A stretch of 64,000 bases of DNA from NCBI RefSeq assembly GCF_000507185.2, contig NZ_AYTM02000002.1, forward strand, positions 5,181,501 to 5,245,500. The letters are read 5' to 3'. A model generated the notes under the pieces. That model saw nothing but the letters and a program-made list of their open reading frames with translations, did not search any database and was not told the origin of the DNA. This DNA comes from Pseudomonas syringae KCTC 12500 (lineage in GTDB: Bacteria > Pseudomonadota > Gammaproteobacteria > Pseudomonadales > Pseudomonadaceae). This document shows, one piece after another, positions 17,744 to 24,630 of this stretch (its first letter is position 1; each line of letters opens with the position of its first letter). Position numbers and translations under genes: made by a program.

Positions 17744-18496
17744 TCAGCGACCTATGCGAGGTTCTTTCAGCGCGACGGGGGCGACGATGTCGCGGACTTT
17801 GCTGTCTTCGTCCTGCTTGGATTTGAGGTATTCCAGCGCCACGCGCGCGGCGTTGCGTACGTGATCGACCGACGCCTGATGCGCTGCCAGTGGGTCGCCG
17901 CTCTTGATCGCTTCGACCATGAGTTCCATTTCCTTGTTGCTGGCTCCGCGGCGGTTTTCCTGGGATACCGAGGTGGCGCGCAGGTAGCTGATGCGCGCCT
18001 GCAATTGGCGTAGCTGGGTCGCGGCCACATGGTTGCCCGAGCCTTCCAGCAATACATCGTAGAAACCCTGGACCGAGTCGATCACCTGCTGCAGTTCGCC
18101 TTCCTTGAGCGCCTGGCGATTTTCCTCCAGGGCCTTTTCAAGTGCACGGATGTCCTTGGGCTTGGCGCGCAGGGTAAACAACTGAACGATCAGGCCTTCC
18201 AGCACGCAACGCAGTTCGTAGATATCGCATGCATCAGCCAGCGTGATAATTGCAACACGCGGGCCTTTGGCATCGGCGAACTCGACCAGACCTTCGGATT
18301 CCAGGTGGCGCAGTGCTTCGCGCACCGAGGTGCGGCTCACACCGAGGCGGTCACACAGATCACGCTCGACCAGACGATCACCCGGCAGCAGCTGAAAGTT
18401 CATGATTGCGCTGCGCAGCTTGTCCAGCACGATCTCGCGCAGCGTGACGGGGTTGCGGTTGACCTTGAAGGTGTCGTCGAGAGGCAGGCGTTTCAT
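17744..18496 (-). CDS. GntR-family regulator, FadR/FCD subfamily
   Basis: 250-residue regulator: N-terminal winged helix-turn-helix (LREIVLDKLRSAIMNFQLLPGDRL, quoted in part; ERDLCDRLGVSRTSVREALR) and a C-terminal all-helical FCD ligand domain from about residue 90, with the acidic and His metal/ligand residues of that class spread through DIYELRCVLEGL and ASVDHVRNAAR. The ATG at 18496 is chosen; the frame extends further to 18694 but into non-coding-like sequence. FCD regulators are usually repressors relieved by a carboxylate. It is the probable reader of the ATGGTATACCAT sites at 16796 and 22175. Confidence 0.9.
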   Translation of the reverse strand: MKRLPLDDTFKVNRNPVTLREIVLDKLRSAIMNFQLLPGDRLVERDLCDRLGVSRTSVREALRHLESEGLVEFADAKGPRVAIITLADACDIYELRCVLEGLIVQLFTLRAKPKDIRALEKALEENRQALKEGELQQVIDSVQGFYDVLLEGSGNHVAATQLRQLQARISYLRATSVSQENRRGASNKEMELMVEAIKSGDPLAAHQASVDHVRNAARVALEYLKSKQDEDSKVRDIVAPVALKEPRIGR

Positions 18497-18671
18497 CGGG
18501 TGTGCTCGGAATGGGGCTGTCAAAGTAAAAACGTGACTGGAAATAAAGTCTCGCTCATGTCGGCAACCTGCACACTGCGCGGGCTGCTGCATGGCCCGGA
18601 CGGATGAACCCGGGTCGCGGCCGAGTTTATCACGCCCATGCCTGCAACCACCAAAACCGCCCTGAGCCGCC

Positions 18672-19157
18672 TCAGACGATGGCTGGCAGTGCACCCATCT
18701 TGCCCCGGTGATAGACCATCGGTGTGACCGGTGTCGCCGGCAGGATCAGGTTTTTCACCTGACCGACAATGATCGCGTGATCGCCGCCGTCGTATTCGCG
18801 CCACAGCTCACACTCGATAATCGCCGTGGCGTTGCTGAGCAACGGGTTGCCCAGCTCGCTCAACTGCCACTCGATGCCCTTGGTCTTGTCCTTGCCCTTG
18901 CTGGCGAAGGCATAGGCTTCTGTCTGTTGATCGGCAGACAGCAGGTGAATCGCGAATTTCTTGCTGTCGCGCAACACCGGGTAAGTGTCCGATTCGTAGT
19001 TGGGGCAGAACAGCACCAGTGCCGGGTCGATGGACAGCGCACTGAATGCGCTGGCAGTAATACCGAACAGGTTGCCCTCTGGGTCCAGGGTGGTGACGAT
19101 GGTCACGCCCGAAGGGAATGACGCCATGACTTCTTTGTAAATACCGGGTTCTATCAT
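18672..19157 (-). CDS. Flavin reductase (FMN reductase component of a two-component monooxygenase)
   Basis: 161-residue flavin_reduct protein of the HpaC/RutF type: FPSGVTIVTTLDPEGNLFGI (FMN-binding split barrel) and a terminal YHRGKMGAL, where RutF/HpaC-type proteins carry YHxG. Such enzymes hand FMNH2 to a separate oxygenase. No such oxygenase is encoded in this window. ATG 19157 is preferred, with GAGG 8 bases upstream; the ORF could extend to 19184. The start lies 13 bases beyond the aldehyde dehydrogenase stop, so it is the fourth gene of the leftward operon starting at 22141. Confidence 0.88.
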   Translation of the reverse strand: MIEPGIYKEVMASFPSGVTIVTTLDPEGNLFGITASAFSALSIDPALVLFCPNYESDTYPVLRDSKKFAIHLLSADQQTEAYAFASKGKDKTKGIEWQLSELGNPLLSNATAIIECELWREYDGGDHAIIVGQVKNLILPATPVTPMVYHRGKMGALPAIV

Positions 19158-19170
19158 CGCAGCGGCCTCT

Positions 19171-20652
19171 TTAACGCATGACAAATGGATCAGGCATGGG
19201 CGCCTGCGAAAGGTTGATCCACACCGTTTTCAGTTCGGTGTAGGCCAGCACGGAGTCTATCCCGCTCTCGCGACCGTAGCCGCTATTTTTGAAACCACCG
19301 ATAGGCGCCATGGCCGACACGGCTCGATACGTATTCACCCAGATGATACCTGAGCGAATATCCCGCGCCAGACGGTGCGCGCGTCCCAGGTCGCGGGTCC
19401 AGATTCCGGCGGCGAGGCCGAACTGGGAGTCGTTGGCGATGGCCAGCGCTTCGGCTTCGTCCTTGAAACGAATCACCGATGCCACCGGGCCGAACACTTC
19501 TTCCTGCATGATCTTCATCGAATTGTGATCGCACTCGAACAGTGTAGGTTCATAGAACCAGCCTTTGCTGTCCAGCGTCGGTCGCTTGCCGCCCAGGCGC
19601 AGGCGTGCACCTTCGGCCAGCGCGTCGGCCACCAGGCCTTCTACCACAGCCAGTTGCTGGGCAGTGGCCATCGGGCCCATTTCAGTGTCTTCATCCTGCG
19701 GATTGCCTATGCGAATCCGGCTGGCGCGCTCGGCCAGGCGTTCGACGAACTCGTTGTAGATTTCGTCCTGCACCAGCAGTCGCGAGCCAGAAACACAGCT
19801 TTGTCCAGACGCCGCGTAGATGCCGGCGACGGCGCCATTGATGGCGCTGTCCAGGTCGGCGTCGGCGAAGATGATATTGGGTGATTTTCCGCCCAGCTCC
19901 AGTGACAGTTTGGCAAAGTTCTCCGCGCTGCTGCGCACCACATGTCGCGCAGTAGCCGCGCCACCGGTGAAGGCTATCTTGCGCACCAGCGGGTGCCGGG
20001 TGAGGGTCGCGCCAGTGGTCGGGCCGTAACCGGTGATGACGTTGACCACGCCAGGCGGAATGCCGGCTTCAAGTGCCAGACGCGCCAGTTCAAGCACGGT
20101 GGCGGAGGCGTGTTCCGAAGGTTTGAGGACGATGGTGTTGCCAGCAGCCAGTGCTGGTGCCAGCTTGATGGCGGTCAGGTACAGCGGGCTGTTCCAGGGG
20201 ATGATCCCGGCCACCACGCCCATCGGTTCGTGCACGGTGTAGGCGAACAGATCCGGCTTGTCGAGGGGCAGGGTGCCGCCTTCGAGCTTGTCAGCCAGCC
20301 CTGCGGTGTAATGAAAGAACTCCGGCAGGTAGCCGACCTGCCCGCGGGTCTCGCGAATCAGTTTGCCGTTGTCGCGGCTTTCCAGCTGCGCCAGTTGCTC
20401 CTTGTTATCGGTGATCAGGTCGCCCAGCTTGCGCAGCAGCTTGCCGCGTGCCGTGGCCGTCAGGCCGCGCCAGGCCTGACCCTCGAAGGCTTTCTGGGCG
20501 GCCTGAACGGCCCGCTCGACATCGGCTTCGTCAGCATCCGGCAGTTGCGCCCAGGGTTCGGCCAGCGCCGGGTCGAGGCTCTCGAAGGTGTTGCCGGACA
20601 GCGCGTCGACCCACTGGCCGTCGATGCACATCTGAAAGCGGGTAAGGCTCAT
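19171..20652 (-). CDS. NAD(P)-dependent aldehyde dehydrogenase
   Basis: 493-residue ALDH-superfamily enzyme with the cofactor motif PWNSPLYLTAIKLAPALAAGN, the glutamate motif LELGGKSPNIIF and the catalytic cysteine in ASGQSCVSGSRLLV. Its length and HxD/betaine-aldehyde-like features fit a broad aldehyde or semialdehyde oxidation step. It overlaps the upstream hydrolase stop by four bases (ATGA), so it is translationally coupled in the DUF1185-hydrolase-ALDH-flavin reductase operon. It probably oxidises an aldehyde released by the hydrolase or oxygenase step. The actual substrate is not deducible. Confidence 0.88.
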   Translation of the reverse strand: MSLTRFQMCIDGQWVDALSGNTFESLDPALAEPWAQLPDADEADVERAVQAAQKAFEGQAWRGLTATARGKLLRKLGDLITDNKEQLAQLESRDNGKLIRETRGQVGYLPEFFHYTAGLADKLEGGTLPLDKPDLFAYTVHEPMGVVAGIIPWNSPLYLTAIKLAPALAAGNTIVLKPSEHASATVLELARLALEAGIPPGVVNVITGYGPTTGATLTRHPLVRKIAFTGGAATARHVVRSSAENFAKLSLELGGKSPNIIFADADLDSAINGAVAGIYAASGQSCVSGSRLLVQDEIYNEFVERLAERASRIRIGNPQDEDTEMGPMATAQQLAVVEGLVADALAEGARLRLGGKRPTLDSKGWFYEPTLFECDHNSMKIMQEEVFGPVASVIRFKDEAEALAIANDSQFGLAAGIWTRDLGRAHRLARDIRSGIIWVNTYRAVSAMAPIGGFKNSGYGRESGIDSVLAYTELKTVWINLSQAPMPDPFVMR

Positions 20653-21497
20653 GCAACAATCCCCTTGATCGAATGGTGAGCGGAAGCCGGTTTGTCGAGG
20701 CCGATCTTTTCGAAGAAACCGAGCAGCACCTGGTTGACCAGACGTGGCGATTCAACCGGCATCATATGGCGTTGATCGGGCAATATAGCGACGTCGGCAC
20801 CGGGGATACGCGCGGCCAGTTCGCGGGCCATTTGCGGCGTCGATCCCGGGTCAAGTTCGCCCGTGGCGATCAACGTCGGTGCGCGAATATCGCCCAGATC
20901 CTCGGCGCGGTACATATCCTGAGTGGCGAACAGCTTGTACGTGGTCAGGTAACCCTGCGGATCGTTGCTGGCCAGGTTGTGCCGAATGGCCGCAATCTGC
21001 GCCGGGCTGGCTGCCTGATACTCACGGCTGAACCAGCGTGAAAGCGCCTCGCCCGCATTGGCGTCCGGGCCATGCTCGGCAGCCTGGCTGGTGCGCGCAA
21101 TGACGCTGGCACGTTGTTCCGCGCTGCGATTGAACACGCTGTTGAGCACCACCAGCCCCGACAGGTGCTGAGGGAACTCCAGCGCGAACGCACGCGCCAC
21201 CAGACCGCCCATCGAGAAACCGACGACCGCCGCCTGCGGCAGCTGCAAATGCGTCAGCAACTCGTGCAGTTGTTCGGCGTAGCCCGGCAGGCCCGTCTCC
21301 GGGTCGGGGCGGGGGCTGGCACCGTGGCCGAGCATGTCATAGGCGATGACCTTGTAATGCGTGGCCAGACCGACGATCTGGCCGCCCCACATTTCCTTGT
21401 TCAGGCCCACCCCGTGAATCAACACCACGGGGTGACCTTGGCCGGTAGCCAGATAGCTGGTACCCGCCGGGGTGTGTTCAGCGGTGAGCTGAATCAT
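20649..21497 (-). CDS. Alpha/beta hydrolase
   Basis: 282-residue alpha/beta-fold hydrolase. The oxyanion region is LIHGVGLNKEMW, the nucleophile elbow is VGFSMGG with Ser95, and the C-terminal histidine is in DQRHMMPVESP. It resembles RutD/3-oxoadipate-enol-lactonase-type hydrolases that act after ring oxygenation. ATG 21497 follows an AGGAG site at 6 bases. It is the second gene of the operon behind the 22175 operator. An amide, ester or lactone bond is a possible target; this is inference. Confidence 0.88.
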   Translation of the reverse strand: MIQLTAEHTPAGTSYLATGQGHPVVLIHGVGLNKEMWGGQIVGLATHYKVIAYDMLGHGASPRPDPETGLPGYAEQLHELLTHLQLPQAAVVGFSMGGLVARAFALEFPQHLSGLVVLNSVFNRSAEQRASVIARTSQAAEHGPDANAGEALSRWFSREYQAASPAQIAAIRHNLASNDPQGYLTTYKLFATQDMYRAEDLGDIRAPTLIATGELDPGSTPQMARELAARIPGADVAILPDQRHMMPVESPRLVNQVLLGFFEKIGLDKPASAHHSIKGIVA

Positions 21498-21550
21498 GGA
21501 TCGCTCCTGCGCAGAGGTTAAAGATGATCGGGCCACGAGCCCTTCATGAG

Positions 21551-22141
21551 TTACTGGGCTTTTTCGGCCGCCAGCTCTTCCAGGTCGATATAGCGATTGC
21601 CGATTCGCGGGTGCAGGCGTCCGCCATTGGCGGCGCCAAGGACTACGATGATTTCGTCGGCACGCGGCGAATCCTCGATGTGCATTTCCAGGGTGATGTA
21701 GTGCGAGCGCAGCCCTTCATCGTCCTTGTGCATCATCGGTATCTGGATCGACGTACCCGGGCCGCCGCGTTTGTTAGTGAAGCTCAGGTAGCTCTTGGCC
21801 TTGACGGCATCACGGTAATGATTGCCAAAGCGCAGGGTATGAATCACGGCTGATGCGTGTTCGATTTCGCCTTCCGCACCGACCACGGCAGCCTTGCCGT
21901 AGGCCTCGATCTTCTCTGCACCGCCAATCGCGTCGGTGAGGCGTTTGACCATCAACTCGCCCAGTGCGGAGCAGTTGGCGCGAATCTCCGGTTTCAGGTC
22001 TTCGACGAAACCACGGCCCAGCCAGGGGTTTTTGATCACCGCGGCCAGCCCGATCATGGTGACCGGCTTGTCGGTGGCCTTGCCGCCCTCGATGAAGGTT
22101 TCTTCGGTGTACTTGACGATCTTGCGAATTTCAAAGCTCAT
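21551..22141 (-). CDS. Amino acid synthesis family protein (DUF1185)
   Basis: 196-residue protein of the DUF1185/AA_synth family (FEIRKIVKYTEETFIEGGK start; GLAAVIKNPWLGRGFVEDL; ALGELMVKRLTDAIGG; NKRGGPGTSIQIPMMHK; IEDSPRADEIIVVLGA). The family fold is known structurally but its reaction is not established. It is found mainly inside catabolic gene clusters with hydrolases and flavin enzymes. The ATG at 22141 follows GGGAG; the frame to 22207 would cross the operator and is rejected. It is the first gene of a four-gene leftward operon directly behind a 22-base palindrome. Confidence 0.85.
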   Translation of the reverse strand: MSFEIRKIVKYTEETFIEGGKATDKPVTMIGLAAVIKNPWLGRGFVEDLKPEIRANCSALGELMVKRLTDAIGGAEKIEAYGKAAVVGAEGEIEHASAVIHTLRFGNHYRDAVKAKSYLSFTNKRGGPGTSIQIPMMHKDDEGLRSHYITLEMHIEDSPRADEIIVVLGAANGGRLHPRIGNRYIDLEELAAEKAQ

Positions 22142-22174
22142 GAACGACTCCCGGAGCAGATGTCTTTGTATTTC

Positions 22175-22196
22175 GTCTGATGGTATACCATAAGAC
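22175..22196. promoter_or_regulatory. GntR-type 22-bp palindromic operator before the DUF1185 operon
   Basis: The core ATGGTATACCAT is a perfect 12-base palindrome. The flanks GTCTG and AAGAC extend it to 22 bases with one mismatched pair. It shares a 16-base identical stretch, TGGTATACCATAAGAC, with the site at 16796. It lies 34 bases before the DUF1185 start, where a repressor would block transcription. Assigning it to the neighbouring FCD-type GntR is inferred. Confidence 0.75.
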
Positions 22197-22411
22197 TGTG
22201 CATGCAAATCCTTTATTTGCGGCGGCTACCGGGCTTGTCGTTCACCTCATTTTCCTCGATCCATACTCGCGCACAGCTCTAGCTCGCACTCATCAATGAC
22301 CATTCGTCAGGTGCGAAGGCAATCGCTTTGAACAGGCGTCTTCTGGTTGTGACAGATATTCGGTGAGCCCTAAAAAGCCCCATCGAATTTTTCACTAAGG
22401 AGACTCCGAAC

Positions 22412-23551
22412 ATGAAAGCCATCGTCTATGGCGGTCCGCGTGACGTCAGTGTCAAAAACGTACCGGATGCGAAGATTCAGAAGCCAACAGATGCTCTTGT
22501 CAGAGTGACCTCCACCAATATCTGTGGCTCGGACCTGCACATGTATGAAGGCCGCACGTCTTTCGAGACCGGGCGCATTTTCGGCCATGAGAACCTCGGC
22601 CAGGTGATTGAAGTCGGCGCCGGCGTCGACCGTATCAAGGTGGGCGACTGGGTGTGCCTGCCGTTCAATATTGGCTGCGGCTTTTGCGAAAACTGTGAGA
22701 AGGGCCTGACCGGTTATTGTCTGACCGCCAACCCCGGCAGCGCGGGTGCGGCTTACGGCTTTGCCGACATGGGCGATCATGAAGGTGGCCAGGCCGAGCT
22801 GTTGCGTGTGCCGTATGCCGACTTCAACTGCCTGCTGTTGCCCGAAGATGCCGCCGAGCGTGAAGAGGATTACGTCATGCTCTCGGACATCTTTCCGACC
22901 GGTTGGCATGCCACCGAGCTGGCCGGGCTGCTGCCTGGCGAAAGCGTTGCCATCTATGGCGCCGGTCCGGTCGGTCTGATGGCCGCCCACTCGGCAATGA
23001 TCAAGGGCGCCTCGCAGGTGTTCGTGGTCGACAACCATCCAGATCGTCTGGCACTCGCGGCGAAGATGGGCGCGACGCCGATCAACTCGCTGGAGCAGGG
23101 CGCAGTGGATCAGATCCTCAATCTGACCGACGGTAAAGGTACTGACCGAGGCTGTGAGTGCGTCGGTTATCAGTGCTGCGACCGTCACGGTCACGAGGCC
23201 AACCACGTCACCATGAACAACCTCGTTGCCTCGACCAAGGCGACGGGTGGAATCGGTGTCGTGGGCGTTTTCGTGCCGCAGGATCCGGGTGCCAAAAACG
23301 ACCTCGCGAAGGAAGGCAAGATGGCCTTCGACTTCGGTTCGTTCTGGTTCAAGGGCCAACATATACGCACCGGTCAGGCCAACGTCAAGGCTTACAACCG
23401 TCGCCTCGCCGAGCTGATTCACCACGGACGCGCCAAGCCTTCGCAGATCATTTCCCATCGTCTGAAGCTTGAAGAAGGCCCTGACGCCTACAAGCACTTC
23501 GATGCACGTGATGAAGGCTGGACCAAGGTGGTGCTCAAGCCAGGTGCGTGA
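22412..23551 (+). CDS. fdhA: Glutathione-independent formaldehyde dehydrogenase (zinc, NAD)
   Basis: 379-residue zinc-dependent medium-chain dehydrogenase of the Pseudomonas formaldehyde dismutase/FdhA type. Catalytic zinc ligands are C38 (NICGSDLH) and H59 with E60 (GHENLGQV). Structural zinc cysteines are C89, C92, C95 and C103. The Rossmann motif is YGAGPVGLMAAH, and the family-typical CECVGYQCCDRHGHE is present. It oxidises formaldehyde to formate without glutathione. AAGGAGAC precedes the ATG. The SDR gene 113 bases downstream may be co-transcribed and the pair looks like a stress/detoxification unit. Confidence 0.9.
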   Translation: MKAIVYGGPRDVSVKNVPDAKIQKPTDALVRVTSTNICGSDLHMYEGRTSFETGRIFGHENLGQVIEVGAGVDRIKVGDWVCLPFNIGCGFCENCEKGLTGYCLTANPGSAGAAYGFADMGDHEGGQAELLRVPYADFNCLLLPEDAAEREEDYVMLSDIFPTGWHATELAGLLPGESVAIYGAGPVGLMAAHSAMIKGASQVFVVDNHPDRLALAAKMGATPINSLEQGAVDQILNLTDGKGTDRGCECVGYQCCDRHGHEANHVTMNNLVASTKATGGIGVVGVFVPQDPGAKNDLAKEGKMAFDFGSFWFKGQHIRTGQANVKAYNRRLAELIHHGRAKPSQIISHRLKLEEGPDAYKHFDARDEGWTKVVLKPGA

Positions 23552-23663
23552 TAAGCGCAGTTGACCAGGCTTGGCTTGAGAGCCCTTGTCGTATCTGCCA
23601 CAGGTGATCGACAAGGGCATCAGCGCTTCAGTCACAACGTTTTATTCAGAGAGATTTTTTCAA

Positions 23664-24524
23664 ATGAACGAAGAATACCCAAAGCCGCCATTTGCCAGTC
23701 AGCCACAGGACGTTCCAGGCCTGCAGGGCAAGATGGACCCCTATCCCGATTGCGGTGAAAAGAGCTACAAGGGCTCCGGACGCCTGCAGGGCAAGATCGC
23801 GCTGATCACCGGCGCGGACAGCGGCATCGGTCGTGCAGTCGCGATCGCCTTTGCACGTGAAGGCGCGCAGGTCGCGATCTCCTACTTGAACGAGCATGAG
23901 GACGCGCAAGAAACCAAGCGCTGGGTCGAAGAGGCGGGCCGTAAATGCCTGCTGTTGCCAGGCGACCTGGCACAGAAGCAGCAGTGCGAAGACATCGTGA
24001 GCAAGACCGTTGCAGAGTTTGGTCGCATTGATGTACTGGTCAACAACGCTGCGTTCCAGATGACGCATGAAACGCTGGACGAAATCTCCGACGAAGAGTG
24101 GGTCAAGACCTTCGATATCAACATCACCGCGATGTTTCGCATCTGCAAGGCTGCGGTCCCGCATATGCCGCGGGGCGGCTCGATCATCAATACCAGTTCG
24201 GTGAATTCGGACATGCCCAAGCCGACGCTGCTGGCCTACGCGACCACCAAGGGCGCGATTGCCAACTTCACTGGCGGTCTGGCGCAGTTGCTGGGCGAGA
24301 AGGGCATCCGCGTGAACAGCGTTGCTCCCGGCCCGATCTGGACGCCACTGATCCCGGCGACCATGACTGACGAAGACGTGAAAAGCTTCGGTAGCGAGAC
24401 ACCGCTGGGACGCCCGGGGCAGCCTGTGGAAGTTTCGCCGATCTATGTGCTGCTGGCCTCGGACGAAGCCAGTTACATTTCCGGCTCGCGCTATGCAGTG
24501 ACGGGCGGCAAGCCGATTCTGTAA
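23664..24524 (+). CDS. SDR-family oxidoreductase (YghA/YhxC-like)
   Basis: 286-residue classical-fold short-chain dehydrogenase with a longer N-terminal tail (PKPPFASQPQDVPGLQGKMD). The cofactor motif is TGADSGIGRAVAIAF, NNAA follows, and the catalytic set is S (INTSSVNS), Y and K (YATTKGA). Members such as YghA and general-stress YhxC/YdaD act on small aldehydes or sugars, but their physiological substrates are poorly known. The start at 23664 follows a GAGAG site; an in-frame extension to 23586 is less likely. A terminator follows at 24551. Confidence 0.87.
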   Translation: MNEEYPKPPFASQPQDVPGLQGKMDPYPDCGEKSYKGSGRLQGKIALITGADSGIGRAVAIAFAREGAQVAISYLNEHEDAQETKRWVEEAGRKCLLLPGDLAQKQQCEDIVSKTVAEFGRIDVLVNNAAFQMTHETLDEISDEEWVKTFDINITAMFRICKAAVPHMPRGGSIINTSSVNSDMPKPTLLAYATTKGAIANFTGGLAQLLGEKGIRVNSVAPGPIWTPLIPATMTDEDVKSFGSETPLGRPGQPVEVSPIYVLLASDEASYISGSRYAVTGGKPIL

Positions 24525-24550
24525 TTACCCCGACAACGCCTTTTTTGTTG

Positions 24551-24579
24551 AAACGGTGCCCGAACAGGCGCCGTTTTTT
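24551..24579 (+). terminator. Rho-independent terminator after the SDR gene
   Basis: AACGGTGCC and GGCGCCGTT form a 9-bp stem with one G-T pair and a 6-base loop, followed by TTTTTT on the forward strand. Confidence 0.85.
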
Positions 24580-24630
24580 CAGGCGTCAATGACACTCTGT
24601 ATCTGCCCAAGCGGGCTGCCACTGATCAGT

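Noticed and set aside
22370..23635. 421-residue reverse frame over fdhA
   Set aside because: FdhA has complete zinc ligands and a good ribosome site; the reverse frame is a shadow.
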